64,000 bases of DNA from Diplodia intermedia (lineage: Eukaryota; Ascomycota; Dothideomycetes; Botryosphaeriales; Botryosphaeriaceae). Positions 33,239-45,256 of this stretch are shown in pieces (position 1 is the stretch's first letter; the number at the start of each line of letters is the position of its first letter). The translations under genes were made by a program, and so were the position numbers. Below the pieces are notes generated by a model. It had not been told where the DNA came from. It saw only the letters and a list, made by a program, of their open reading frames with translations, and did not search any database. The DNA lies in NCBI GenBank assembly GCA_021495925.1, contig JAKEKT010000054.1, positions 62,001 through 126,000 of the forward strand, in the 5' to 3' direction.

Positions 33239-35307
33239 TCATAACTGCGTGTAGTCAGGGGCCCTGTTCCTGCGGTTGCGGTTTTGGTGGCGGTGCGGAT
33301 TCACCGGCTTCCTGAAGTAGGCGTTGTCCTCTTCATTTGGGAAAGGCTCGCTGAAAACCGTCCTCTGCTGGTTGGGGAAGACACCAGTCTTGCCATTCTG
33401 CATTTGGCCCTGTCCCATGCCGTTCATAGCCCAGCCTTGGCCTCCCTGCCAGTTCTGGCCAACACCACTGCCCATGCTGTTGTAGTTGTTTCCGTACATG
33501 CCATTCTGCTGATATCCCATTCCTCCCATGTTCCCCCATCCACCGTTCTGCATCATCATGGGGTTCATCATGGCCTGGGGCATATTCATCATCGGGCCCA
33601 TGCTCATGCCCATGCCCATCATGCCGTTCTGATTCGGGAACCCCCCCATGCCCCCCATACCGTTGAAAGGCATGAAGTTGCCGTTGGCGAACTGTTGGCT
33701 CATCATAGCCCCACCGCCGCCACCGCCACCACCACCAGCCAACGCGTTCATCTGGTTCACAAACGCTTGGTCAGAGTTGCTCGGAGCAGACACTTTCATC
33801 TGCTCTTGCTGTTTACGCATGGCAGCAGGAGCAGTGGGGATGCGCTCGTTCTTAAGATCCTCGTCAGCAGGTCGCTTCTTGGAAACACCATTGGCAGCAG
33901 CAGGTCCTGCTGGGGCCGAAACTGGAGCATCAGGTCCAGGCTTGGCCGCCGATGGGGAGGCGGGCTTGGCATCCTTGACTTCCGGCGACTTGGCGCTGTC
34001 GTCCTTCTTGTCTTCCGTGCTGTCGGCCATTTCTGCTTTCTCAGGTTTGGGGCTCTTGGAAGCCTCCTTGGCCTTCCGCTTGTCGTCCTCAAATTCCTTG
34101 ATCTTGGCGATTGTGTCCTCGTCCGCGACCAAGTCGTCGATGAGCACGCCCTCCTTGGAGCAGTTTGGACATACGAAATCACTGTTGATAAGTGCATTCT
34201 CGATACAGTCATTGCAGTATGTCATTCCACAGCAAGGCGTCTTCATTGGATCCACAAGCATGCGCTTGTCAATTGAGCACTCTAGTCCACGGTCGCGAAG
34301 TTCTTTGCTACCAGCAGAAGCGACTTCTTGTTGTGCGGCGGAAGCCTGTGCCTTAGCCTGGAACTTGTTCCAGGAAGCCTCATCAGGCTTAGCTATGACA
34401 TACTCGCCCGCAGCGTTGACCATGACTCCCGACGGCTGACGAGAGTCATCGGTGAGGCCATCATTGGTGAGTGCCACGGGCTTCTCGATTGTCTGCAGCA
34501 TGGAGCGCGGAATGCCTGTCGTGCGTTTGATGCGGGGCTTGTTCTCGAAGTTCGGGTCATCATTCGTAGGACAAGCTTGGATCCAGTGGCCTTCTCAGAT
34601 GTCAGTCGCTGCTCTATCGAGCAAGGAACAGTCTCCACTTACCCTTCACATGGCAACGGTGGCAGATATAAGTGTCCGGCGGCTCGCCCTCGGGGACGTT
34701 GTGCGGCCTGCGTCCGGGACGGTAGACAGGTTTGGCGCTAATGTAGTCGTCAGTAGGCATTTCTCTCGCGATCCTATTGAGTGCACTTACTCAGCCATCT
34801 TGGCTTTTTGCTGTTCCCAATTCTCGGCACCGGCAGCAAACATGGCCGCAATCCTCTCCTCCTCCGTTTGGGCGGCACTCATCGTAGCGGCACCATCGGC
34901 CGCAGGCTTGGCCTGGATTGCAGGCTTCGTGGTCGAGGATTCTGTGCGATAGGAGTTCTTGGCGGTGACGGGGGCTTTGCCGGAGACGTAGCGGGCGGCC
35001 CTTCCATGGCCGGGCCTTGCAGCAGGGAGGCGGCGAGCGAGGACAGTCGTCGAACGCGGCACAATGGTGGTGTCGTCATCATATTCTTTGACCATTAGCG
35101 GGGGTCTTTTCAGACAGGAGGTCGGGCATACTGACCTTCGTTGGAATCGTCGGTGTAGATGGAGAGGTCAAAGTCGGAGCCGTCGCCTAAGCCGGTAGCG
35201 GTGATGATCTCGCGCTTCAGCTCGAAGACGGAGATGCCGGTTCCGTCGAAGGTAATGCGCTGGGGCTCCTTTGAGGACTTGAATTTGAAAAAGACAGACG
35301 AAGACAT
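33239..35307 (-). CDS. MPE1: Cleavage and polyadenylation factor subunit Mpe1 (DWNN, zinc knuckle, RING)
   Basis: Exons 35307-35136, 35085-34791, 34737-34643 and 34590-33239 join to 637 aa. Mpe1 is the RBBP6-type subunit of the nuclear pre-mRNA 3'-end processing complex. Domain order is the ubiquitin-like DWNN domain (about 1-80, starting MSSSVFFKFKSSKE and including the joined EEYDDDTTIVPRST), a CCHC knuckle (Cys181, Cys184, His189, Cys194) split by intron 3, and a RING-like domain at about 291-331 (CSIDKRMLVDP...CCGMTYCNDC...CPNC). After an acidic/Lys-rich linker comes a Gly run and a Met/Gly/Asn-rich stretch, ending in a short basic tail (RHQNRNRRNRAP). The intron 3 acceptor (GAGAAG) is non-pyrimidine but gives the correct knuckle. 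Confidence 0.95.
33712..33738. repeat. CCN-type triplet repeat coding for polyglycine in MPE1
   Basis: A run of GCC/ACC/GCC triplets on the plus strand encodes a nine-residue polyglycine stretch in the disordered C-terminal half of Mpe1. Such runs vary in length between strains. Confidence 0.7.
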
Positions 35308-38300
35308 GGCGAGAAGAGTTATCGAGAAGGCGAAGGTGAGGTTGGCGATTGCAGTCCTGTGGGGTGACGCAGAGGTGTCAAAGGCAGGGAGTGCGACGGT
35401 GAACTCTGTGCAAAGGCTTCTGATCGGTTTCCCAGAGGCAAATCCGTATTTTGAATTGTGAATGGCTGAGCTTCAGAGCAGCAGCTAGTTGGTAAAAAGG
35501 CAGAAGTAACGAGAATTTTACACAAAGTGAGGAGAGCACCGTTTCGCGGGCGCGTGTCAGCCCCGGATGCGGAGTAAGAACTGAAGACCAGAACTTCAAG
35601 CCCAGAATCCACCCTGCATGCGCAAGTTCTCCAGACGAACTTAATCTCCCTAGGTAGCCCTCGTAGCGACCCAAGTTACCTCACCTGTGCAGCGTGTTGT
35701 TGGATGGCGGCGTGGCGATTGCAGCACGCAGCGGAGAGCCGAGGCTCTGTGGGAGTGGGCGGCCGGCGGTCACGCGAGCGACGAGGAGCGGCCGGCAGGC
35801 GATGCGACAGGACCGAAGAACGTTGCTGCGGTGTCGCGGGGGCGATAGAACGACGATGGCGAGGGGGATGGCGGAAAGGAGGCGGGGTGGTGGATGAGGA
35901 TGAAGGTGAGTCGCAGGCGGAGTGGTGGCAGCTGCTTATTGAACGCCGGCAAAAGACTGGCTTTGTCACCTCCAGCCAGGCCCTAGGCGGCGGCCCGTGC
36001 GCTGCGCCCACGGCCACGGCCGAAACAGCAACCGCCTGAGGTAACGACGCAGCCTCCTATCGACGGCGTGCATACGGATTATGCTGCCGGCCCACGGCCT
36101 CTTCCCCTCTGCATCCCGTCTCGAACAGCACCCCGCCGCTTGTCGTGCCGCACTGCTGCGTGACTCGTCGATCCCGGCTCGCGACGCGACTGTGCCGCAG
36201 CCATCCGCTGCGCGAACTGCCCTTACCTACTGCTGCATGGCCGCACAAGGTCTCTAGTCTCGGGCAGAGCCCGCCTCCACGCCACGCATTCTTGCGGCTA
36301 AGAGCTTCCAGCCCAGGCCTTAGGCTCCGGCCGCCGGGGACAGTATGTATCGTTTTCCAGTGTCATGACTGTCGCATTCTCCAGTGCCAGCTCAACATTT
36401 CCATGGTTTTCACTGCCTGACTCGCTGCGTTTGCATCGTCGACGCCTTTTCCCCATCGGCAGATTAGCGAGTTCGGCTCCTAGATAGGCTGTCAAAGGAC
36501 ATGGATTTCCAAGCGGACGGGGAAGCCATTGACCCGTCCCGGTGTCTACTGCCCGTGTAGAGTGCTATCCAACGACGACGCTCGTCTGTACAGATCAGCA
36601 GTGTTGCGCATATCCTTACCACACATGAAAGGGCTCCGCGCCCTGCGTGCAGTTTGATGTTTGAAGATAGTCACAGGTTGGGCTGTTTCGTCGTCTTACC
36701 TCGATATAGTCCCACAGAGGGCGACCCTTTTGAGGAGGATAGAACGTGAGAAAGAGCGCCCCGCTTTCGCTGTTACACTGTGATGGCCGTTCGAAGAAGC
36801 TCAAGGTGGTGTCTCCGTCTGCTCAGTTCTTTGACCTAATAGTCGTCGTAGGCGGCAGTTCCAGTGCAGCGCAAGAGTGTTCGTATTGTGCCATTATTGC
36901 GTGGCTACCTCCCCGAAACTCCGGCCGCTTTCCTCTCGAATCGTGTACCCCCTCGCGAGCCGAGATTCCCCATTGGCCGTCTCCACGGTCGCTCGCTCAC
37001 CGCTCATGGATCTACAGCTCAGCACTCAAACTAGTCTCCGGATGATGCATACGAGCTCATGTCCACAACAGTCCCTTTCAGCCTTACGACGTCCGCTCAT
37101 CTCTCAGCCACCATGACGCTCTAAGCAGTCAATGTGCGCGTTCTTTCCCTTCTCATGTCAATCGCCTGTTTGCATTGCCACAGCAAGCGAGACGGCGTTC
37201 ATGAAAATAACTCCCCTGGAGGCGCGTGTGGCGCGAGCGCATTGTAACCTCAAACACGGCCCGTTCCTCCAGTCGTCCCGTGCCCGCCGGCCTCGCCCAT
37301 GGAGACACGAACGGGCAGCGTGGTATATGCTCTCTTTGGTGGTCTCCCTCCGAGCCCTGCGTATGACCCAAAAATAAGCGGTGGGTCATAGTCCGGGGGC
37401 GACGGCCCAGCTTGGGAGATAAGTCCAGAGACGTTGTTTCTATCGGCGACCCCGGACCACTGCGATGCGTGCACCCGTGTCTCCTCCCTTAACGCACGGA
37501 ACTATCTTAGCGAAAAACTCTATGACAAAAGTGACCTCATACGTAGACGTCTCCATGAAGGTACAGGTCTAAAGCTTTGCTGACATAAGGTCTGAACGTG
37601 AAGCATGTGGTGCTTGTTGCAGGGTTTCGTCAGAACGGCCGTCCATCCAAACCAAAGCCGCCATGTGAATCACTGATAGTCCAGCAAACTGTCAGTATGT
37701 TACAACAACAACAGCGGCTCTGCGTCCTAATCATATCAGAGCGGTCGTGCAATCAGTCCGTTGGTCAATTAATCGCAGTGACTCTATTCAGCGGTCACTT
37801 CATCCTTACAGCACGAATTCTGGTAAAAGTGATCCAAAACAGAATATTACACGATGTAGGTCCTGGATGAGTTCCGCGTACCCAAGTAGCAATGCTGTCC
37901 GGAGAGGCGGCAAGAGTCTCGGAAAGGAATGGAAGTTCATGCATTCACGGCAATAATCGCGAGCCGCCACCTGTCAGCGTTAGTACACAATCAACATATG
38001 ACTCAGCCCTTGTGCCATGCTCTTTGTCTCATGGGCAGGGTGTGAAGCATGAAAGGTGAATAAGACAAAACAAGGTGCGGCTCGATTTACCCTTAGGGTC
38101 TTCAGCCATGCACCTGATGATGCGAGCGACACCATCCGATGGATGGAATCCACCGCCCAACCCGAGCCAAGGAAGGGACCTTGGCCCATAACCAGGCGGG
38201 CAAGGCGACCAGTCTAATGAAGGAACCGGCCAGCGCCCCGATCCCGAAGGAAGTGTCTCCGAGAGAGCCGAGGCCGCCTCTTCCATCATCTTCTGTTTCC

Positions 38301-39039
38301 TTGAATCTCACTCCAAGTCGAGACCCTTATCCCCCCCACCCACGGGCCTGTCGCGGATTGGAAGGTCCAATCTTGGGCCTTAAGGCAATCTCCTTACTAA
38401 ACCCTGTCTCTTAGCACGCCAGTCTTATTGACGGTAGGATTCTGCCCAGCTTACCCCCTTGTCATCGGTGACGACGAACCAAGAATAATGCGAATGCGTT
38501 CACTTGTGCGATGCAATCTAGAGAGCCTGATTGATGACCTTCCTCCGTATCCGGTGGGTAGTTGCAATCTCCCGATCCTGGGGTGGAAATCAGCAGAATT
38601 AGGAGACCAGCCCCTCGAGCTCGTGATTGGCAGGAGCATGCGACACTTGAACGCACCAGAAAGCTTAATGGCTGACAGGGCACGAACAGTTCAGGATAAG
38701 CATGTTTTGGAAAGTATTGACTAGAATTGTTGCTTCGATGCAATGTCGTAGCTCGTTATAGGTGCGGTAATCTTCCCTTCTCTCAGAAATGTCTAGAAGA
38801 ACGAGACTGGAGAGTATAGAAAAAAAAGGTTGGTTATCAAAAATTATCAACACTGGAGAAATGAAATTTGTATGTGGCGCCTGGTTATCAAGGCTGCCCG
38901 AAAAAAAGCACACCGAAGAGTATCCCACATCCCTTGATATCCGCGCCATTTAAAGTACCCAAATCCTGGCCCAGTTGCTAAATGCTTGTCACACCTTCTG
39001 ATGCAACCGTGTCGAAAGCCATCGTCTAGCGAAGACCGC
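35308..39039. other. 3.7-kb gap, MPE1 upstream region and GH128 3' flank
   Basis: Both flanking genes lie on the minus strand, so the MPE1 promoter should be near 35.3-35.8 kb and the GH128 3' end near 39.0 kb. The middle shifts from GC-rich (to about 36.3 kb) to more balanced composition with AT-richer patches (37.6-37.9 and 38.7-38.95 kb). Open frames are short (none over 115 aa) and without domains; 38428-38724 (+, 98 aa) is the most protein-like but unrecognised. Confidence 0.5.
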
Positions 39040-40560
39040 TTACGAGGTGTAGGCGGACATGAGGCTGGAGCTGCCGACGATAGTCTCGGCCTTGAAGTAA
39101 GAGTAGCGCTCGATGTAGGTCTGCGACGACATCCACTCGGAGGTCTTCGAGATGAACTCCTCCTGGGTGGCATCATCGGCGTTCTGCAGCTGGTACTCGG
39201 TGATCCAAAGGTTCATGCTGAACTTGCTGTAGGCCTTCTCAACGTACTCCTTGAAGTACGAGACGGTGCTGTCAAGGTCACCCTGGTAAGAAGAGTACCA
39301 ATGGATGTTGATCTTGTCGACCTTGCAGCCGGACTCGGTGAAGCCACCGCAAGCATCGTGGAAGTCCTGGAGCCAGTCAAGACCCTGGTTGCGGCCAGTG
39401 GACTCGCGAAGACCCTCGCCGTTGCAAACACCGGGAGAAATAAGGGTGGCCTTGCTGCCGAAATCGTTGAGGTACTCCTTGTAGACGGAGGCAGCGACGT
39501 CAGCAGCCATGTTGGAACCACCGCCAGCGCTGTCAACGTCAGGCTCGTTGAAGCCCATGAGGTGCTTGCAGCCGCTGGAGATCTGCTCCTCAGCGTTGCT
39601 CTTCCAGTTGGCGAGATCGTCGGTCTCGCGGTTACCCCAGAGGATGGGAACGAACTCTACTCCGTCAGGCATGGTACCGCCAGGGGTCTGAGCCCAGTTC
39701 CAGCCCCAGGAGATCTGGCTGGAGGTGAACTGATCGACAACACCGGAGAAGGTGTTGTAGACAAGACCACGCTTGTCAGTGACGCCGGTGACGCCGGCGG
39801 CAGCAGAGCTGGTGGCAGCGGCGCTGGAGGAGGTGGAGGAGGTGGAAGCAGCGACAGTGCTCGAAGGAGCAACAGTGGTAGCCGGCGCCGAGGAGGCAGC
39901 CTTGGAGGTGGTAGGAGCAACGTAGACGGAGCTGGAGCTGGGAGCAACATAGACGGCGCTGGAGCTGGAAACAGCCTCGGCGGCGGCGGAGGTCTCAACA
40001 GCAGCGCTCGAGGGAGCGACGTAGACAGACGAGCTCGCGGCGGTCGGAGCCGGGGCAGCGGCCTCGGTGCTGATCTCGACAGTGCTTGAGCTGCCGGGGA
40101 GGACGAACGAAGAGGGCGCGACGTAGCTCGACGCAGCCGACGAAGCCACGCCACCAGCAGCAGCGGTGACGGTGACGGTGACGGGAGCGTTGGTGACGGT
40201 GACGGTAACCTCGTCGCAGGTCTCGGCGTCGGTGGTCAGAGCAGCAGCCGGGGAGGTGGCGGCATCGACAGACTCGGCATCGACCTCAGCAGCCTGGATG
40301 GGGTTGGCGGCGGCCGAGGGGGCGGCCTGGGTGTAGAGCTGGGTGGCGTGGACAGTGGCAGTCATGAGCTGGGTGACAGTCGAGTCCTGGGGAGGCGCAA
40401 CACCGCCAGTGGGGCCAGCGGGAAGGGTGGAGTTGCCCATGCCATAGGGAGCAGCGAGACGGCGCTCGTGGAGCTTGGCATGCTTGTGCTGGTGAGGCTG
40501 GTGGGCCAGGGCAGAGCCGGCGAGAGCCAGGAGGGCCAGTTCGTTGAGGCGGTACTGCAT
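39040..40560 (-). CDS. Secreted GH128-family beta-1,3-glucanase-like wall protein (Asl1-type)
   Basis: A single exon of 506 aa. The start (residues 1-19, LALLALAGSALA) is a signal peptide, so the protein is secreted or wall-bound. Residues 40-260 are Ala/Ser/Thr-rich and probably heavily O-glycosylated; they include VTVTVT runs and four variants of a (V)YVAPSS repeat (about 145-217). The C-terminal catalytic domain (about 262-506) starts KRGLVYNTFSG and carries the GH128 motifs WGWNWA, the likely acid/base Glu339 in GFNEPD, and the likely nucleophile Glu455 in LWITEYQ. Members of this family cut or remodel beta-1,3-glucan; the yeast homologue Asl1 is wall-associated. No C-terminal GPI signal is seen. 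A TATA-like element lies 243 bp upstream. Confidence 0.93.
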   Translation of the reverse strand: MQYRLNELALLALAGSALAHQPHQHKHAKLHERRLAAPYGMGNSTLPAGPTGGVAPPQDSTVTQLMTATVHATQLYTQAAPSAAANPIQAAEVDAESVDAATSPAAALTTDAETCDEVTVTVTNAPVTVTVTAAAGGVASSAASSYVAPSSFVLPGSSSTVEISTEAAAPAPTAASSSVYVAPSSAAVETSAAAEAVSSSSAVYVAPSSSSVYVAPTTSKAASSAPATTVAPSSTVAASTSSTSSSAAATSSAAAGVTGVTDKRGLVYNTFSGVVDQFTSSQISWGWNWAQTPGGTMPDGVEFVPILWGNRETDDLANWKSNAEEQISSGCKHLMGFNEPDVDSAGGGSNMAADVAASVYKEYLNDFGSKATLISPGVCNGEGLRESTGRNQGLDWLQDFHDACGGFTESGCKVDKINIHWYSSYQGDLDSTVSYFKEYVEKAYSKFSMNLWITEYQLQNADDATQEEFISKTSEWMSSQTYIERYSYFKAETIVGSSSLMSAYTS

Positions 40561-40802
40561 GGTGGAGGCGGGTGTCTACGGTGAGATGGTGGAGAAAGCG
40601 AGCAGTGGCAAGTCAGCGGCCGAGAGGTGCTGACGAAGAGGCGGAGGCGAGCAGAAGCAAGCCGACCAGGGCTATCGCGGACTAGAGAGCGAGTTGCCGG
40701 AAGTGACAATGAGAGGACGAGCACGGGAGCTCAGAAAGAACGACTGTCGATAACACGGTGTGGAGAGCGAGGTAGGCGGAGTGGGCGGGGGGAGGCCGCG
40801 AT

Positions 40803-40812
40803 GGATATATAG
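40803..40812 (-). promoter_or_regulatory. Candidate TATA box of the GH128 gene
   Basis: On the minus strand the sequence CTATATATCC lies 243 bp upstream of the GH128 start codon, in otherwise GC-rich DNA. Strongly expressed fungal wall-protein genes often have TATA boxes. The transcription start is not known. Confidence 0.4.
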
Positions 40813-41243
40813 ACTGGCGGGCATCTGGCACGAATCGATATTGAACAAGGATGGCGCGGCCAAAGAGGGCAGTCGCACTGTTTCAGCTACGCACGCCGGC
40901 AAGCCACCGGCGCTGGAGCCCACGATGGCGGAGCCAACCGCCCAGGCACGCTGGTCTGGACGCAGTGATCAGGGGGCGTGCAGCCTGCACATCCCGTCAC
41001 GCCCAGCCAGGAACCCGTCCGCGTACCTGACGCTAAGCCGCCACCGGTCGTTTGCTCCGGCCGCACTGTTGCGCGCCCACCACGCCTTCTGACTGGCCGC
41101 GTGCCCGCCAATCGCAGCGCCCGCCTGCCGTGTCGCTCGCATGATTTTTACGGGAGCGCGGTGGCTGCCCGCCGCCGTTTGGAGAACACCGCCTGAGCCG
41201 CCGCTGTGCCGCACCACGACTCCGGCGCGCTCGCCATAAAGCC

Positions 41244-41277
41244 CCGCCAGCCGCCAGCCGCCAGCCGCCAGCCGCCT
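41244..41277. repeat. Tandem repeat, 7-nt unit CCGCCAG
   Basis: More than four consecutive copies of a CCGCCAG heptamer, in very GC-rich DNA upstream of the GH128 gene. The unit length is not a multiple of three, arguing against a coding role. Confidence 0.8.
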
Positions 41278-44127
41278 GCCGTCGTGCCCAGCGTCGGGGC
41301 GCGCCTGCGAAGCGCGGGCACCCTCACGACACGCAAGCGGCTGGCGGCTGAGCCGGCGACGACTCCCGCGTGGCTCCAATCTCACGCCCACGCACGACTC
41401 GGCCAGCTAGAGACGGGCCTCAATCTCCGGCTGCCACGAGTCTCGCCCTTCTGCGCGGGCGGCGGCGAGCGGCCCTATGGTCGGCGTCCGCCCGCCTCGC
41501 CGCGCGCGCTGTGCACATCGCGCTCGCTTTGTGCCCAAAATACGGAGGACCGCGTGCTGAAACCTTGGCAGCCGTGTTGTACAGACTACCTCAGCCGCTC
41601 AGCCCTGGGGTCCGCAGCCGCCACCGCCTGCTGTCCGAGGGCGTTTCTGCGTCCGTCGGCTGGGGCGCAGCGCGGGCTGGAGGGCGTCGTGAAGTGTGCG
41701 GGCGATGGTCGTTGGATCGGCCGGCCATCATCCCCCTCGCCAAACGGCCAAGCTCAGAGCACGCAAGCAGATCCGCTTGGAAGGCCACACCACGGAGCCA
41801 CGCACTCCCCCAACAGCTTCCTTCCGTTGCGCCCGCCCCCTGAGCAGACCGCCATACCGCATTGCACATGCACTTGTCAGCAGCAGTGCGACATTTCCCT
41901 CGAGCCCCTCAGCCAGCTGGACGGCCATGTTCCCGTGTATTTCACGTGCAGCGCCGTTGCAACTCAACGCCATGCATGCTGCGATCAGCGCTAGACAGCA
42001 TTCTCTTCCATGTCGCATCCCGTCCAGACAGGGTGGCAGGCTGATGTGCCGCCGCCAACCAGGGCGTTCCACAGTCCATAGCATGTTTCGATCCCCCTCC
42101 ACCCCGTCACTCCCGCGCCCCATTCTCCACAGACCGTTCGAGATGCAGAGGCTTCTCGTCTTCGCCGTGGCCGAGAGATCCTGGATCCTGCGCCTCGGCC
42201 CAGCCCGCATCCCTACCGCAACCGGGAAACCAACAGCGATGGACGATCTCTCCAGGGCTCTGCAGGCTCCCGCTTCGGAGGAGGGGCGCGGGTACAATAG
42301 CGTCGATGTCGACGTCGAGCCGCATCGGAAACAAACTTAAAGGGCTAAACGGAGAGAGAACCATGCGACTGGTGAAACACCCACCCCAGGCTCGTTGGGC
42401 GGCCTGTTGGTCAGCAGCGCATGTAGGCAACGATGAAAGACACATCACACGTTGGGTTGGGCCGGTGCCAACGCCAGCCATGCGGCAGGAAACAAAGCAC
42501 AACGCGAAGCCTCGCACGATCGCCCCGGCCTCTCGCACGTCCGACCCGGCTCGCGCAGAACGGGCTCTAGGTAGCGGTGTTAGCGTGGAGATGAGCGCAG
42601 TTCTCTGCTTTGCTGCCGGCTGCTCTCTCGTCAGCCGAGTGGACGCAATGCGGCGATCGCAATAACGGGAGCTGGTGCTCGTTGGGTCCAGAACACGAGT
42701 CTTCTCTCTTGCACGGCGCACCCGCTGGAGCCCACGGGTCTCGTACCCATTCTTTTTTGGGCTCCTGTCAAAAATCGATAGCGGAGAGTGTGGTGGGTTG
42801 GAGGGCGATCGCCCACCAGCGTTGCGCTGTGCCGTAGGGCTGTACCTAGGTACGAGAAGAAACGCCGGGCCGGCCTCAGCCCTACGATGCAAGCCCCGAC
42901 TCGAGGTGCTATGTATTACTCACCGCGCTCGGCTGAAGATTGCCCGGCTCTTGATGTAGCATCGGATTTGCTAACCTGTGCTCCGCACTCCGTACACAGT
43001 CATAATTTCGCCGCGACGTTTGCTCTTCCACCACTCGGCAGCTTTGATGAGATTGCGGCACCCTTCGGCGGATTATCACCGCCGCTGCTTATTGCCGGGC
43101 CGCCATAGGAACGTCTCAGTGAGCCCTCATAAAAGACAGCGTCATTTGCAAGCGGAACGCCCTCTCGCACCGCCATGAGCGCGACGTGACGCCTGTAGGC
43201 CGGGATGCTCTGTGCCAAGTACCCGGCGAAGTCACGGGCAACGACGCATTCATTATCCCCGCCTCGTCGCTCACAAGAGAGAGAGAAACACCGACGCGGC
43301 GCCATGAATACTCCGCTGGCACCGCGCGTAGAAGGGTAAAAATAAGAGCCGTCGCCCCGGCGTCGTCACGTCCCGCCCCTTTCAGGAAAGAAATACGCCG
43401 CTACGTTCGAAGTTGTCGCCAGGCCGGCGCAAATCATTGACTGGTGGAGTAGTCGACGAGGATCAACACGTTGCTGATATAGGTGAATTATGGCAACTGA
43501 TCCCGACCACACAACAACCCACGAGCTATTCCCGCTCTTACCAAAGATGCCGCCCCGATTATGCGCCACGCATACGCATGGACAACGTACTTCACCACCT
43601 CACCCAGCCTTCTCTCCGGGAACATCATGAGCTTTTGCGCAGCGGCGCACGTTACACCCTGTCCGTTGCCAGCGGTCATTTTGCTTCGCCAGATGCCCCC
43701 CAAAACAAGAAACGTAACTCATTGCCAATGATGCAAACCCCAACTTTGAGAAAACAAGCCGGCGTCATATGAAGCGTTGCACCTTGTAGTTGCGACACGG
43801 AAAGGAAGAAAAGGGAAATGAAAGCTCGAGGGTAAGACAGCATGTAAATGCGGGCACTTAGGGAACGGTCGCAAGAAAGTATGCCAAGGTAGCAAAAGAG
43901 GGGTAGTAGTATCATGTATACGCATTGTACCTGTCAAGAACAAGGCCCTTGGGTCTCTGGAAGAGAGGGGGAGGGTAGCATATGCAGCACAAAGTCCACA
44001 TGGGGAGATTACAGTGTGGCAACGGTTTCAGGGCCGCCGCGAGCAGATCTAGCCGCTGATATGGCTGCAGAAAGTACCTGTTGAGCCCAGTCATCACCAA
44101 AGTGCCGTCACGTCCCTTGCGCCACTG

Positions 44128-44155
44128 GATGCAATGCAATGCGATGCGATGCGAT
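44128..44155. repeat. Tandem repeat, 5-nt unit GATGC/AATGC
   Basis: About five copies of a pentamer (GATGC, AATGC, AATGC, GATGC, GATGC, then GATGA). Simple repeat in the gap upstream of the GH128 gene. Confidence 0.75.
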
Positions 44156-45256
44156 GAATCTGTGCCCGCCCGCATGCAACTTCACTGGTAATCGAAGATC
44201 TTTGATTATCACTTGCTTGGGGAAGGTAGACCGCAAGCTGCGGAGTGACCCAAGTGTTTGGTGCACGCTCGCCAATGCTATGCTAGTAGTGGACAGAATT
44301 GAGCCATACGTTTGTGCATACAATCGCCAAGATCTGTTATACTCATACTCTATTTCAGGAGCTGGGAGCCATGGTGGAGGTGAGAGTCAAACGCTATTCT
44401 CTTAGATGCTTGCGATCCATAGGGAGTCGAAGTAAGCGGACCTCCAAGGTAAAACATCGAGGCCGGGCAGCCGAAGGCATCCTCCCCGAGATTCGCTTGT
44501 CTTTCGCAATGAACATGTTTTTTTTTTTTTCGTTGTTTAGATTTCCAGTCTGCCGACGTGTCTCACAGCAAAATACAACCGAGTAAAGGTGAGTATAGGT
44601 CTCAGCCTTTATTTCCACTACCAAGTATACTTTAACGCTCGTCGTCCGATCGTGCCGCTATTACTCCTGATCTTGGTCATTTTATGCATGAAGGCGGTCC
44701 AGTACCTCTCTTGTCTGCCCCAGCCTGTCCAAGCCTCTACACCACCAAACCTTTTGCCGTGAACGCTAGACTTGAAAACAAGACGCGCAATGCTAATGGA
44801 GGAAAACCTATTTAAAATGTGAGGCGTGACCTAGGGTAAACCAGGGCGTCGCGTCCGCTGCAATAGGCGGATACCCGAGGTTGAAGAAAAGCTCAGAAAT
44901 GCGTGGCATCTCCTCGATCCTTTACGCCGATGCCCTGTCCCGATGCAATTACTCGCCGAAATGACTTACGGACTTGCTGCGTAAGAGAAGAAAAGAAAAG
45001 CAAAGAAGAGAACCCGTGGCAGAGTGAAAAAGAGATGGTAGAACATTGCCAGCAGGAAAGGAAGAACTTGCTAGTTGCAGCTGTGGAGATTTGAAGGGCA
45101 AGAACATGTCTCCACAACGGCAGGGGAACTGCAAAGTGAGACGAAGCTCCAATGATGGCCCGAAATCTGCATTAGTGGAGTTACAGACCACGGCAAGCAC
45201 CAGGAAATCGGCGTGGTGGCAAATTCCGTCAACTTGAATATAACGCCGCGGCAAGA

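Larger units (their letters stand above)
40561..45256. other. 4.7-kb gap between GH128 and cullin-3, no supported gene
   Basis: Only the GH128 promoter (near 40.6-40.9 kb) and the cullin-3 3' end (near 45.2 kb) are expected here. Long open frames at 41206-41994 (+) and 42107-42892 (-) overlap each other and are rich in Arg, Pro, Ala and Ser without domains, so I treat them as composition artefacts. Two short tandem repeats (41244-41277, 44128-44155) and a 12-bp palindrome GTACCTAGGTAC (42842-42853) are present. From about 43.7 kb the DNA is AT-richer. Confidence 0.5.

Noticed and set aside
33284..34276. 330-aa plus-strand open frame
   Set aside because: Antisense to MPE1, His/Leu-rich because of the Met/Gly/Asn codons on the other strand.
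38986..40089. 367-aa plus-strand open frame
   Set aside because: Lies antisense to the GH128 gene; its Gly/Ala/Val-rich product mirrors the biased Ser/Ala codons of the real gene.
41206..41994. 262-aa plus-strand open frame in the large gap
   Set aside because: Arg/Pro/Ala-rich, overlaps other open frames of equal length, contains the heptamer repeat and has no recognisable domain.
42107..42892. 261-aa minus-strand open frame in the large gap
   Set aside because: Low-complexity Arg/Ser-rich product with no domain or splice logic; treated as a composition artefact.
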